From: Sphingomonas beigongshangi
GTDB lineage: Bacteria; Pseudomonadota; Alphaproteobacteria; Sphingomonadales; Sphingomonadaceae
Assembly (NCBI RefSeq): GCF_016820445.1
Contig: NZ_JADHDT010000002.1
Span: 372,001-436,000, forward strand
Reading direction: 5' to 3'
Length of the DNA: 64,000 nucleotides
A model generated the notes under the pieces. That model did no database searches. It saw only the letters and a program-made list of their open reading frames with translations, and had not been told where the DNA came from. This document shows, one piece after another, positions 1 through 9,251 of this stretch. The stretch's first letter is position 1. Each line of letters opens with the position of its first letter. A program made the position numbers and the translations under genes.

Positions 1-935
1 TAGCGCCGGTTGACCAGCACGCGCGGCAGCGTCGCGGCGTTGAGTTCGATGCCCCAGCCGTTCCTCGTCTTCTGCACGAAGAGGTCCGGAGTCACCGCGG
101 GCGCGGGCTCGCCGCCGAAACGGCATCCGGGCTTGGGATCGTAGCTCCGCAGCTCGCGAATCATGTCCGCCATGTCCTCGTCGTCGACGCCGCACATGCG
201 CTTGAGCCGCGCGATCTCGCCGCGCGCGAGCAGGTCGAGATTGTCGATCAGCCGCGCCATGCACGGGTCGTAACGGTCCGCCTCCTTCGCCTGGAGCGCG
301 ATACATTCCGCCAGGTCGCGCGCGCCGACGCCGGTCGGATCGAGCGACTGGATCTGCGCGAGCACGCGCTCGACCCGGGCGCGGGGCGTGCCAAGCCGGT
401 TCGCGACGTCGAGCAGCGGCACCGTGAGATAGCCGGCCTCGTCGAGCTGGTCGATCAGATGCTGCGCGATGAACCAGTCGGCGGCGTCGACCACCGCCCC
501 CGCCTGCGCGAGGAGATGGTCGGCAAGGCTGATGTCGGCGGCAGCGAAGCTGTCGAGATCGGGAGCGTCCTCGCCACCGAGACCGCCCCCGCTGCCGCCG
601 TTCATGGACAGCGCGCCGTCGAAGCCGCCGCCCCCGTCCGCCACGCTGTCCTGCTGGTGACTTTCGGTGGCATAGTCGACGTCGAGCGGGTCGGCCGCCG
701 CCGCCCCGGTGACCAGTGCGTCGGCGCCCGCCGGCTCTTCCGCCTCGGGCCGTTCGGGGCGCACGATCTCGTCGGTCTGCGGCGCCTCGAGCAGCGGATT
801 CTTCTCGATCTCCTCGGCGATGAACGCCTCGATCTCGAGGTTGGACAGCGCCAGCAGCTTGATCGCCTGCTGCAGCTGCGGCGTCATCACCAGCGACTGC
901 GACTGGCGCAGGTCGAGGCGTGGCGCGAGGCTCAT
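1..935 (-). CDS. rpoN: RNA polymerase sigma-54 factor, C-terminally truncated by the window edge
   Basis: Alternative sigma factor that directs RNA polymerase to -24/-12 promoters and needs an AAA+ activator. The visible 311 codons begin MSLAPRLDLRQSQSLVMTPQ, the typical region I start, followed by a glutamine- and leucine-rich helix and an acidic linker rich in Asp, Glu and Gly (about residues 55-120). After it comes the core-binding region, with the stretch LDPTGVGARDLAECIALQ. The DNA-binding part and the RpoN box lie outside the window. It sits 124 bp downstream of lptB on the same strand, the usual lptB-rpoN order. A partner-type activator lies at the other end of this window. Confidence 0.95.
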   Translation of the reverse strand, partial: MSLAPRLDLRQSQSLVMTPQLQQAIKLLALSNLEIEAFIAEEIEKNPLLEAPQTDEIVRPERPEAEEPAGADALVTGAAAADPLDVDYATESHQQDSVADGGGGFDGALSMNGGSGGGLGGEDAPDLDSFAAADISLADHLLAQAGAVVDAADWFIAQHLIDQLDEAGYLTVPLLDVANRLGTPRARVERVLAQIQSLDPTGVGARDLAECIALQAKEADRYDPCMARLIDNLDLLARGEIARLKRMCGVDDEDMADMIRELRSYDPKPGCRFGGEPAPAVTPDLFVQKTRNGWGIELNAATLPRVLVNRR

Positions 936-1059
936 GGCATGCCCGGCATCGGGTTGGGCCCGAAGGACATCGCGCCGCGCCCGGCATGGCCCCGCGCCTC
1001 CTGGCGGCTGGTCCCTCTGCCGACCGGAGAGGGGAAGGGGTACCGCCCTTCGCGCATGA

Positions 1060-1836
1060 CTAGAGCGAGAAACCCTCGCCCAGGTACAGGCGGCGCACAT
1101 TGGCGTCGGCGACGAGTTCCTCGGGGCTGCCGGTGAACAGCACCCGCCCGTCATAGATGATGTAGGCGCGATCGACGATGTCGAGCGTCTCGCGGACGTT
1201 GTGGTCGGTGATCAGCACGCCGATGTCGCGGCGCTTCAGGTCCTTCACCAGGTCGCGGATGTCGGCGATCGAGATCGGGTCGATGCCCGCGAACGGCTCG
1301 TCGAGCAGCATGATCGACGGTTCCGCCGCCAGCGCGCGCGCGATCTCCGCCCGCCGCCGCTCACCGCCCGACAGCGCCATCGCCGGCGCGGCGCGCAGGC
1401 GGGTGAGGCCGAATTCGTCGAGCAGCCGGTCGAGCTTGCGCGTGCGCTCCGCCGGGTCGGGCTCCGCGAGCTCGAGGACGGAGGAGATGTTCTTCTCGAT
1501 CGACATGCCGCGGAAGATGCTCGTCTCCTGCGGCAGATAGCCGAGGCCCAGGATCGCGCGGCGATACATCGGCAGGCGGGTGATATCCTCCCCGTCGAGC
1601 ATGATGCGGCCCGAATCGGGCTTCACCAGCCCCATCACCGAATAGAAGCAGGTCGTCTTGCCGGCGCCGTTCGGTCCGAGCAGGCCGATCACCTCGCCGC
1701 GGTCGACGCTGACCGACACGTCGGTGAGCACGACGCGCTTGTCGTAGGATTTGGCGATCGACACGACCTGAAGGCCGCGCGACGTCGGTGCCTCGTGGAT
1801 CGCCCCGGCGGCGTGAAGGTCGGAAACGGCGTCCAT
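1060..1836 (-). CDS. lptB: LPS export ABC transporter ATP-binding protein LptB
   Basis: Cytoplasmic ATPase of the LptB2FG transporter that extracts lipopolysaccharide from the inner membrane and pushes it along the Lpt bridge. The 258-aa protein has Walker A GPNGAGKTT at residues 54-62, a Q-loop (YLPQETSIF), the signature LSGGERRRAEIARAL, Walker B IMLLDEPFAGID and the switch His in LITDHNV. The N-terminus is about 15-20 residues longer than the E. coli protein. It follows lptA after a 163-bp gap and precedes rpoN. LptF and LptG are not in the window, as is usual. Confidence 0.96.
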   Translation of the reverse strand: MDAVSDLHAAGAIHEAPTSRGLQVVSIAKSYDKRVVLTDVSVSVDRGEVIGLLGPNGAGKTTCFYSVMGLVKPDSGRIMLDGEDITRLPMYRRAILGLGYLPQETSIFRGMSIEKNISSVLELAEPDPAERTRKLDRLLDEFGLTRLRAAPAMALSGGERRRAEIARALAAEPSIMLLDEPFAGIDPISIADIRDLVKDLKRRDIGVLITDHNVRETLDIVDRAYIIYDGRVLFTGSPEELVADANVRRLYLGEGFSL

Positions 1837-1999
1837 CGTCCTTACATCCTCGTCGCTTTACCGCGCATGCCGATCGCTTGGCAGGATTCGTGCATGCCCT
1901 GACGCGTCGGTGGCCGTCATGACCCGTTAAGCGTCGGGAGGAAAGCCCCCGCGTGTGCCGATGCGGACGAAACGCGGCGGCATTCCGATCGATCGCCGC

Positions 2000-2548
2000 T
2001 CAGTTGCGCTTCGGCACCGAGAAGGTGCCGGTGACGCGTCCGCCGCCCTGCGTCACGACGCCGCCCGTGTCGCCCCCGCTGCCGGACGCCGTGCCGCCCG
2101 CAACCGACGATCCATCCATCACCGCGCGACCCGTGTCGAGGTTGATCGTCAGCCGGCCGCCGTTGACGGTATTGCCGCCCTGCGTCAGCGTCACCGCACC
2201 GATCATCGTGATCACGCGGCGGTTGAGGTCGTAGATCGCATATTGGCTGCGCGCGGTCTGCCCCGGCCGGCGGACCAAGACGCCGCCAGCCGCGTCGACG
2301 CGCGAAATCTGCGGGTTGCCGCCGACGACTTCGCCCGTCAGCGCCAGCGTCACGCGCGCGGCGTTCAGCGTCATTTCCGCCTGCTGGATCACGACGTGGC
2401 CCGACAGCACGCTGCGGTGCTGCTTGTCCTGCAGTTCCGCGCTGTCGGCGGATACGTTGACCGGGGCGTCCGAGTTGTGACGCTGCTGCGCCGCCAGCGG
2501 CGTGGCGACGGCGAGGAGCAACAGCGGGATCTGGGCGGAAAATCGCAT
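2000..2548 (-). CDS. lptA: LPS transport periplasmic protein LptA
   Basis: Periplasmic bridge protein that carries lipopolysaccharide between LptC and LptD. The 182-aa protein has a cleavable signal peptide (hydrophobic residues 7-20, AAQ-like cleavage site) and an OstA/LptA beta-jellyroll domain with the typical pattern of V/I-rich strands, including DSAELQDKQHRSVLSGHV. A Gly/Ser-rich stretch near the C-terminus (about residues 150-172) is unusual in composition. It starts 6 bases after the lptC stop codon, so the two genes are very probably co-translated. Confidence 0.9.
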   Translation of the reverse strand: MRFSAQIPLLLLAVATPLAAQQRHNSDAPVNVSADSAELQDKQHRSVLSGHVVIQQAEMTLNAARVTLALTGEVVGGNPQISRVDAAGGVLVRRPGQTARSQYAIYDLNRRVITMIGAVTLTQGGNTVNGGRLTINLDTGRAVMDGSSVAGGTASGSGGDTGGVVTQGGGRVTGTFSVPKRN

Positions 2549-2554
2549 GGCGCG

Positions 2555-3193
2555 CTATTTCGCCCCTGCGGGCGAGAACCGCAAGCGCACATTGCCGTCC
2601 AGCCGCACGCGCCGATCATCCAGATTGGCGCGCAGGCTGTCGGCGCGGAAGCGGCCGTTGCTCAGCGTGCCCGTCACCGGCCGATCGCTCTCCACCGTCT
2701 TCGACTTGAGGTCGACCACCGCGTCGGTGGTGTCGAGGCTGTAGCCGTTCGGCGCACGCACCGCGATCGGACCCTGGACGCGCAGCTGTTCGCTGTTGAG
2801 GTCGTAATTGCCCTTGTCGGCGCGCAGGGTGGCGGGGCCATCGGCCAGCTGCAGGTCGGCGGCCATGCGGTTGATCTGCACGATCGGCACCGACGAGGAC
2901 TGCTGGACCGCGGAGCCGGCGTCGAGACGGAACGCCTGCCCCTTGTCGTCGAGGCCGCGATAGCTCGCCGCCTGGAGCTTCATCCGCTCGTGCGCGACCT
3001 CGACCTTGTTCTTGTCGAGCACGAACGACACCTCGCTCCCCGCGGTCAGCGGTGCCATCACGAGAAACGCCGCCAGCACCCCGATCGCGATCGGCAGGCT
3101 GGTGCCGAGCACCCGGATCAGCCGGTCGTGACGGCTGCCGGGGGCGGCCCAGCGCTGGCGGGCGGTACGGGCGCGGATGGCGACGTCGGACAT
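2555..3193 (-). CDS. lptC: LPS export ABC transporter periplasmic protein LptC
   Basis: Bitopic inner-membrane protein that receives lipopolysaccharide from LptB2FG and passes it to LptA. The 212-aa product starts MSDVAIRARTARQRW, has one membrane segment at about residues 33-52 and then a periplasmic LptC jellyroll. The open frame continues far upstream across other genes, so the ATG at 3193 was chosen because it lies 8 bases after the stop of the RNase D-like gene and gives the normal family length. Order exonuclease-lptC-lptA-lptB-rpoN suggests one transcription unit. Confidence 0.9.
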   Translation of the reverse strand: MSDVAIRARTARQRWAAPGSRHDRLIRVLGTSLPIAIGVLAAFLVMAPLTAGSEVSFVLDKNKVEVAHERMKLQAASYRGLDDKGQAFRLDAGSAVQQSSSVPIVQINRMAADLQLADGPATLRADKGNYDLNSEQLRVQGPIAVRAPNGYSLDTTDAVVDLKSKTVESDRPVTGTLSNGRFRADSLRANLDDRRVRLDGNVRLRFSPAGAK

Positions 3194-3201
3194 GGCGGCT
3201 A

Positions 3202-3822
3202 TTACGCGTGAGCGAAGATATCGATCTCCGGCCAGCCGGCGAGATCGAGCGCCGCCCGGGTCGGCAGGAAGTCGAAGCAGGATTGGGCGAGCGCCATCCG
3301 GTTCTCGCGGACCAGCCGCCGCTCCAGTTCGTCCTTCAGCCGGTGAAGGAAGCGCACGTCGCTGGCCGCATAATCCTTTTGCGCATCGCTCAGCTCGGGG
3401 CCGCCCCAGTCGGACGACTGTTGCTGCTTCGACAGATCCTGCCCCAGCAGCTCGCGCACCAGCTCCTTCAGGCCATGGCGGTCGGTGTAGGTACGCACCA
3501 GGCGCGACGCGATCTTCGTGTCCCAGACGGGTGCGGCCAGGATGCCGAGATAATATTGGATCGCCGCGACGTCGAAGCGGCCATAATGGAACAGCTTGAG
3601 CCGGGCGGGGTCGGCGAGCACCGCCTTCAGGTTGGGCGCGGCATAATCGCTGCCCGGCGCGAAGCGGACGAGATGCTCGTCGCCGCCGCCGTCGGACAGC
3701 TGGACGACGCACAGGCGGTCGCGCGGCGTGATGAGACCCATGGTCTCGCTGTCGACCGCGATCGCGGCACCGGGGGCGAAGACGTCGGCGGGGAGGTCTT
3801 CCTCGTGGAAGTAAACGGTCAT
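3202..3822 (-). CDS. RNase D-like 3'-5' exonuclease (single DEDDy domain)
   Basis: Predicted 3'-5' exoribonuclease of the DEDD superfamily. The 206-aa protein carries Exo I AVDSETMGL (Asp24 and Glu26), Exo II around HYGRFDVAAI, and Exo III KDYAASDVRFL with the Tyr-x3-Asp of the DEDDy class. It ends after the nuclease fold and lacks the HRDC domains of the roughly 375-aa E. coli RNase D, so it is the short form common in alphaproteobacteria. It heads the lpt-rpoN gene series and its stop lies 8 bases before lptC. Substrate is not predictable from sequence. Confidence 0.88.
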   Translation of the reverse strand: MTVYFHEEDLPADVFAPGAAIAVDSETMGLITPRDRLCVVQLSDGGGDEHLVRFAPGSDYAAPNLKAVLADPARLKLFHYGRFDVAAIQYYLGILAAPVWDTKIASRLVRTYTDRHGLKELVRELLGQDLSKQQQSSDWGGPELSDAQKDYAASDVRFLHRLKDELERRLVRENRMALAQSCFDFLPTRAALDLAGWPEIDIFAHA

Positions 3823-4120
3823 GCGAATCGCCCCTACGCCGTGCGGCCAGCCGGCTCAATGGGCGAGGCGTGCGCGCGTTGCGATCGATAGGGAAAGCGG
3901 CAAGATTATCCCAGGCTGTGCCGTTCCGGCCACGCCCGCGCAAGTATTGACACCAAACGCACCCCGGACGCGACGAATTTGTTCGCAGGGGCTTGCTTTG
4001 TGCGCTATGGGTTCGGGCATGGCGCAAAAGGTTTCGCGCCCGAAGGCTCGCGTTCGTCGTCCGGCGCACGGGTTCTTCGACAGGATCGGATGCGGGCGAA
4101 CCGGGAAGACGAACAGGTTT
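3823..4120. other. Intergenic region: long leader of the cold-shock gene
   Basis: This 298-bp divergent region separates the RNase D-like gene from the cold-shock gene. A TTGACA at 3947-3952 has no convincing -10 at normal spacing, and a GCTATGG at 4003-4009 has only a weak -35. Long 5' leaders are known for cold-shock mRNAs, so a structured leader is plausible but not shown. No open frame here looks coding. Confidence 0.4.
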
Positions 4121-4945
<825 letters not shown>

Positions 4946-4971
4946 TCGAACCGATCCTGATGTGATGACGG

Positions 4972-5010
4972 CGGCCCGTCCGGATTGTCCGGGCGGGCCG
5001 TTCGTGTTCT
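4972..5010 (+). terminator. Rho-independent-type hairpin after the cold-shock gene
   Basis: An 11-bp stem (4973-4983 with 4989-4999, one G-T wobble), extendable by one C-G pair, with loop ATTGT. It is followed by TTCGTGTTCT. It lies 27 bases after the stop codon and before the next gene. Confidence 0.7.
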
Positions 5011-5022
5011 GGGGGCCTGCCA

Positions 5023-5820
5023 ATGCGTATCTGGTCGATCCTGTCCGCACTTCCCGTGCTGCTTGCCGGTGCCGCCGCGCCGGTGCCGCAAGCCGCGCCG
5101 CCTGCCGCCGACGCACCCGTCCCGCTGCTGGCCGCGCATGTCGTCGCGCGATACCCGCACGATACGCGCGCCTTTACCGAAGGGCTGATCTTCGCCGACG
5201 GCGGCTTCTATGAAAGCGTCGGTCGTGAAGGCGAATCGGAGGTACGGCGCGTACGGCTCGCCGACGGCAAGGTGCTGGCCCGTGCGACCATCCCGCCCGC
5301 GCAATTCGGCGAGGGGCTCGCCCGCTGGGGCGACCAGCTGATCAGCCTCACCTGGCACGACGGTGTCGCACACCGCTGGGACCGCAAGACGCTCCGCCCG
5401 ATCGGCACCGCGCGTTTCCCGGGAGAGGGCTGGGGCCTCGCGAACGAGGGCAAGAGCCTGATCGAATCCGACGGCAGCGCGACGCTGAAGCGCTTCGATC
5501 CGGCGACGATGCGCGTGACCGGCCGGCTGGCGGTGACGATCCGGGGCAAGCCGGTCGACCAGCTCAACGAGCTGGAGGTCGTCGACGGCCGGATCCTCGC
5601 CAACGTATGGCGCACGCCCTGGATCGTGCGGATCGACCCCACCAGCGGCAAGGTCGACGCGGTCGTCGATCTCCGGCCCATCGTCGCGGAAGTGAAGGCG
5701 ACCGATCCGGAAGCCGTGCCGAACGGCATCGCCTGGGACGAGAAGGGCCGTCGGCTGTTCATCACGGGCAAGCTGTGGCCGACGATCTTCGAGGTGAAGC
5801 TGGAACCTGCGGCGGGGTAG
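5023..5820 (+). CDS. Glutaminyl-peptide cyclotransferase, exported
   Basis: Plant/bacterial-type glutamine cyclotransferase that forms N-terminal pyroglutamate on peptides. The 265-aa protein has a signal peptide (about residues 1-24) and then the beta-propeller fold of the family, with AFTEGLIFADGGFYES near the start, the repeat ELEVVDGRILANVW and the C-terminal PNGIAWDEKGRRLFITGKLWP. It should act in the periplasm. The gene is monocistronic, between a terminator and a convergent DUF5946 gene. Family assignment is strong; the natural substrate is unknown. Confidence 0.9.
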   Translation: MRIWSILSALPVLLAGAAAPVPQAAPPAADAPVPLLAAHVVARYPHDTRAFTEGLIFADGGFYESVGREGESEVRRVRLADGKVLARATIPPAQFGEGLARWGDQLISLTWHDGVAHRWDRKTLRPIGTARFPGEGWGLANEGKSLIESDGSATLKRFDPATMRVTGRLAVTIRGKPVDQLNELEVVDGRILANVWRTPWIVRIDPTSGKVDAVVDLRPIVAEVKATDPEAVPNGIAWDEKGRRLFITGKLWPTIFEVKLEPAAG

Positions 5821-5826
5821 CGCCAG

Positions 5827-6330
5827 CTATACGCCGAGCCGTTCGAGCAGCATGTCGGTCGGACGGCTCAGGGCCGCCCATGCGGCATAGGCGCACCGCG
5901 CCCAGTCCCGAACCATCGAGGCGTGCAGTGTTTCCGCTGCCGCGATCACGTCGGCGTGGGTCATATCGAACCCCTTCGGCGCTTCCGGCAAGGGAGCGAA
6001 CGTGGCCCGCGCCAGCGTCTGCATGATTCGCGTGATTTCGGTGTGCGCACGCCCGTGTTCGAAAGCGAGCCGCAAGGCGGCATAATGTACCCATACAGAC
6101 TGTACCGCGCGGCGGTCGTTGGCATCACCGGGATGCTGCAACGCGAAAGCGTCGACGGTCAGCCTGTGAACGGCCCCGAACAAGGCCGGATTCTCGTATT
6201 CACGCGCGAGCAGGCGACCGTAGGAAGCCCAGCAACCGGGGGTCGACAGCATATAGCTGTGCTTCGGCCCGGACTTGGCTGGAAAACGTCCGCCGCAACC
6301 GAAGCAGGGCTCCTCGCCAACGTCGGGCAT
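5827..6330 (-). CDS. DUF5946 family protein
   Basis: A 167-aa soluble protein of unknown function. A CFGCG motif sits at the N-terminus, followed by SPGCW-like TPGCWASYGRLLAREY and then LTVDAFALQHPGD, the conserved core of DUF5946. The paired Cys and later His residues (VHYAALRLAFEHG) suggest metal binding, which is inference. The ATG at 6330 is preceded by GGAAAGG. The open frame runs on upstream through non-coding sequence and the ligase frame. A promoter-like pair with 16-bp spacing lies upstream on this strand. Confidence 0.75.
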   Translation of the reverse strand: MPDVGEEPCFGCGGRFPAKSGPKHSYMLSTPGCWASYGRLLAREYENPALFGAVHRLTVDAFALQHPGDANDRRAVQSVWVHYAALRLAFEHGRAHTEITRIMQTLARATFAPLPEAPKGFDMTHADVIAAAETLHASMVRDWARCAYAAWAALSRPTDMLLERLGV

Positions 6331-6408
6331 GCCTGGCCTTTCCCGTCGCAACGCCGTGTTCTTCGTGCGGTATACACGCGCGGCGGGCGCTCCGCGACCG
6401 CGCCGTGG

Positions 6409-6436
6409 ACCTAGGATTGGCTGGCCGATCGGGCAA
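6409..6436 (-). promoter_or_regulatory. Promoter candidate, TTGCCC-N16-CTAGGT
   Basis: On the minus strand TTGCCC (6431-6436) is followed after exactly 16 bp by CTAGGT (6409-6414). It points at the DUF5946 gene, about 70 bases downstream. The same spacing and CTAG core recur upstream of argG, rpsD, the 342-aa membrane gene and tRNA-Lys in this window. Confidence 0.5.
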
Positions 6437-6521
6437 TTCAGCGGAAGCGGCATCCTGTGCCATCCTGGGGGTGCCGCGCACGCTTCAAGTCCTTTGAAAG
6501 CGGGGGCGATCCGATGTCGTC

Positions 6522-8111
6522 CTACGTCACCAGCCGCCGCAGTGTTTCCACCCGGTCCGCCTCCGCCGCCGGCTTGTCCGTGCGAATGCGGGCGATCCTC
6601 GGGAAGCGCATGGCGACGCCGGACTTGTGCCGGCTGGAGGCGTGGATCGAATCGAACGCTATCTCCAGCACGAGCGTCTTCTCCACCTCCCGCACCGGGC
6701 CGAAGCGCTGCACCGTGTGTCGGCGGACGAAGCTGTCGAGCATCCGCAGTTCCTCGTCGGTGATCCCCGAATAGGCCTTGCCGACGGGCAGCAGCTCGCC
6801 CTCCTCGGTCCAGCAGCCGAAGGTATAGTCGCTGTAATAGGAGGAGCGGCGGCCGTTGCCGCGCTGCGCGTACATCATCACGCAATCGGCGGTGAGCGGA
6901 TCGCGTTTCCATTTGTACCACAGGCCGGCGCGGCGGCCGCCGACATAGGGACTGTCGCGCCGCTTGAGCATCACGCCCTCGATCGCCGCGTCGCGCGCGC
7001 CGGCGCGGATCGCCTCCAGCGCGGTGAAGCTGTCGGCGGCGATGATCTGGCTGATGTCGAAGCGATCGGGGTCGAGGCGCGGGACGAACGCCTCCAGCCG
7101 CGCCCGGCGCTCGGTCCAGGGCAGTGGCCGCAGATCCTCCGCGCCGTCGAACAATATGTCGTAGAGGCGGACGAAGGCGGGATAGTCGGCGAGCATCTTC
7201 GCCGACACCTGCTTGCGCCCGAGTCGCTGCTGCAGCGCGTTGAAGCTCGCCGCGCCGCCGCCATCCTCCAGCGTGCCGCCCTGCGCCTCGCCCTTGACGA
7301 GCAGTTCGCCGTCGACCGCGCCGGGGGTGGAGAAGGCCGCCGCGACGTCGGGGAAGCTGGCGGTGACGTCGTCGCCGGTGCGGCTGTAGAGGCGCGTCTG
7401 GCCGGCGGTGTGGACGATCTGGACGCGGATGCCGTCCCATTTCCATTCCGCCGCATAATCGGCGAGGTCGACCTGCGCATCCTCGAGCCCGTGCGCGAGC
7501 ATGAAGGGGCGGAACACGGGCACGTCCGCGGCGGTTGGCTGCGCGCCGCCCGCAGCCCAGGCGAACAGGGGCTCATAGGGGGGCGCGAGGCCGTGCCACA
7601 CCTCCTCCACCGCATCGACGTCCAGGTCGAAGGCCTGGGCGAGCGCGGTCTTGGCGAGGCGCGCGGAGACGCCGATGCGCAAGGCGCCGGTCGCCATCTT
7701 GAGCAGTGCGAACCGCTCCTCCGCATCGAGCCGGTCGAGCATGCCGGCGAGCGCGGCGGGCGCGTCCGAGCGCGAGAGGTGGAGCAGCGTCTCGACCACC
7801 GTCGCCACCGTCAGCGGTGGCCCGGCGGGGGCGGGTACGGGGGCGGGCCAGAGCAGGGCCACCGTCTCCGCGGTGTCGCCGACATAGTCGCGGCTCATGC
7901 GGAACAGCACGGGGTCGACCCGCGCCTCGATCAGCGCCCGCACGACGGCGGGCTTGATACCCGGAATGTCGAGATCCCCGGTCAGCGCGGCCATCGCCCA
8001 GCCGCGATCGGGATCGGGCGTCGTGTGGAGATAGTCGACGATGAGCTTGAGCTTCGCGTTGCGGCCGCGCGTGTAGATGAGAGAGTCGAGGAGCGCGGCG
8101 AAGGCGTGCAT
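6522..8111 (-). CDS. ATP-dependent DNA ligase, cisplatin-damage-response type
   Basis: Seals nicks in DNA using ATP. The 529-aa protein has an all-helical N-terminal ligase domain (about 1-195), the adenylation motif I EWKWDGIRVQ with the nucleotidyl Lys, motif III-like DGELLVKGE, motif IV EGVMLKRRDSPYVGGRR, motif V YKWKRD and a C-terminal OB-fold ending in FPRIARIRTDKPA. The start at 8111 (MHAFAALLDSLIYTRGRN) matches the family N-terminus; an upstream in-frame start would add nine unrelated residues. The family is often found beside a metallo-beta-lactamase exonuclease and an Lhr-type helicase. Neither is next to it here. Confidence 0.92.
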   Translation of the reverse strand: MHAFAALLDSLIYTRGRNAKLKLIVDYLHTTPDPDRGWAMAALTGDLDIPGIKPAVVRALIEARVDPVLFRMSRDYVGDTAETVALLWPAPVPAPAGPPLTVATVVETLLHLSRSDAPAALAGMLDRLDAEERFALLKMATGALRIGVSARLAKTALAQAFDLDVDAVEEVWHGLAPPYEPLFAWAAGGAQPTAADVPVFRPFMLAHGLEDAQVDLADYAAEWKWDGIRVQIVHTAGQTRLYSRTGDDVTASFPDVAAAFSTPGAVDGELLVKGEAQGGTLEDGGGAASFNALQQRLGRKQVSAKMLADYPAFVRLYDILFDGAEDLRPLPWTERRARLEAFVPRLDPDRFDISQIIAADSFTALEAIRAGARDAAIEGVMLKRRDSPYVGGRRAGLWYKWKRDPLTADCVMMYAQRGNGRRSSYYSDYTFGCWTEEGELLPVGKAYSGITDEELRMLDSFVRRHTVQRFGPVREVEKTLVLEIAFDSIHASSRHKSGVAMRFPRIARIRTDKPAAEADRVETLRRLVT

Positions 8112-8161
8112 GGCCATTGAACGCATAGGCGTGGCCAAGCGCTCCCGCTATCGTCGCCTCG

Positions 8162-9034
8162 ATGGGATGGCGGAGGCGGACGGTCTGGGCGACGTTGCTG
8201 GCGGGGGCGCTGTCGCTCGCGCTGTTGGGCGGTATCGGCGCGCGCGAGATCGTCGCCGACCCGATCGTGCGGACGACCCGCGTCGCGCTGCCGCACTGGC
8301 CCGCGGGCGCGCCGCCGCTCACCGTCGCCCTGATCAGCGACATCCATATCGGCAATCGCGCGATGGACGCGCACAGGCTGGCGCGGATCGTCGACCAGGT
8401 GAATGGCCGCCGTCCCGATCTGGTCCTGCTCGCGGGGGATTTCGTCATCGGCCATGACGCGGCCGGCGGGGCGGGCCTGGCAGCGCGCCTGACCGTGCCG
8501 CTGTCGAAGCTGCGCGCGCGGATCGGGCGGTATGCGGTGCTCGGCAACCACGATCATTGGACGGGCGCGGACCACGTCCGGCACGCGCTGCGCGCGGCGG
8601 GCATTGCGACGCTGGCCAATCAGAGCGTCAGGGCCGGACCGGTGACGATCGTGGGCATCGACGATGCGTATAGCGGGCACGACGACGTCGCGCGCGCCTT
8701 TGCCGGCACGGGCACAGGTGCGATGGTCGCGGTCACGCATTCGCCGGACGTGATCCCGCGCCTCCCCGCGGGGCAGGCGCCGCTTCTGCTGGCGGGCCAC
8801 ACGCATTGCGGCCAGGTCGTGTGGCCGACGGGGCGGGGCGCGATCACAATCAGCCCGACCAACGGCCAGCGGCTGTACGATCCGCGGTATCGATGCGGGC
8901 GGATCGAGGATCCGGGGCGGACGGTCATCGTGACCGCGGGGGTCGGTGGCGGCACCGCGCCGATCCGCCTCGGAGCGCCGCCCGACTGGTGGCTGATTAC
9001 CGTCGGCGGCGGGGTCAGTCGATCGCGTCGCTGA
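8162..9034 (+). CDS. Membrane-anchored metallophosphoesterase (YaeI-like)
   Basis: Dinuclear-metal phosphoesterase of 290 aa. An N-terminal membrane segment (about residues 8-27) precedes the calcineurin-like motifs in order: [30 protein letters not shown] and GHTHCGQ. The membrane anchor and the GHTHCGQ ending match the YaeI-like group, which hydrolyses phospholipid-type substrates in some members. It does not match the cytosolic PdeM nuclease that often accompanies the ligase family next door. It is divergent from the ligase with 50 bp between starts, and its 3' end overlaps the DUF1328 gene by 20 bp. Confidence 0.88.
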   Translation: MGWRRRTVWATLLAGALSLALLGGIGAREIVADPIVRTTRVALPHWPAGAPPLTVALISDIHIGNRAMDAHRLARIVDQVNGRRPDLVLLAGDFVIGHDAAGGAGLAARLTVPLSKLRARIGRYAVLGNHDHWTGADHVRHALRAAGIATLANQSVRAGPVTIVGIDDAYSGHDDVARAFAGTGTGAMVAVTHSPDVIPRLPAGQAPLLLAGHTHCGQVVWPTGRGAITISPTNGQRLYDPRYRCGRIEDPGRTVIVTAGVGGGTAPIRLGAPPDWWLITVGGGVSRSRR

Positions 9035-9200
9035 CCGTCTTGCCGGCGATCAGGCCCAGGACGAGGAAGATCAGGAACAGCGCGAGCGCGATGAAGAACA
9101 GGATCTTTGCGATCCCGATGAACGCACCACCGATCCCGCCGAACCCAAGCACGCCCAGTAGCACGCCGACGACGAGGAAAATGAGCGCAAGCTTCAGCAT
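9015..9200 (-). CDS. DUF1328 small membrane protein
   Basis: A 61-aa protein of two hydrophobic segments (about 2-26 and 30-53) separated by a glycine-rich turn, ending KTVSDAID. This is the DUF1328/YtjA pattern. Function is unknown. The start has a perfect AGGAGG six bases upstream. The 3' end overlaps the convergent metallophosphoesterase gene by 20 bp. A sequence close to an EcfG (general stress) promoter lies upstream, and members of this family are often stress-induced in alphaproteobacteria. Confidence 0.8.
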   Translation of the reverse strand: MLKLALIFLVVGVLLGVLGFGGIGGAFIGIAKILFFIALALFLIFLVLGLIAGKTVSDAID

Positions 9201-9220
9201 GGCAGCCTCCTGGCCGGGTG

Positions 9221-9245
9221 AACCGGTGGGAGGCCGCCATGTTCC
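9221..9245 (-). promoter_or_regulatory. EcfG-like promoter candidate, GGAAC-N16-GGTT
   Basis: The minus strand reads GGAAC (9241-9245), 16 bases, then GGTT (9221-9224). The alphaproteobacterial general-stress consensus is GGAAC-N16/17-CGTT, so one core base differs. It points at DUF1328, 20 bases from the start codon. Confidence 0.4.
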
Positions 9246-9251
9246 GGCGGA

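Noticed and set aside
3947..3952. TTGACA as the cold-shock promoter -35
   Set aside because: No -10-like sequence lies 15-19 bp downstream.
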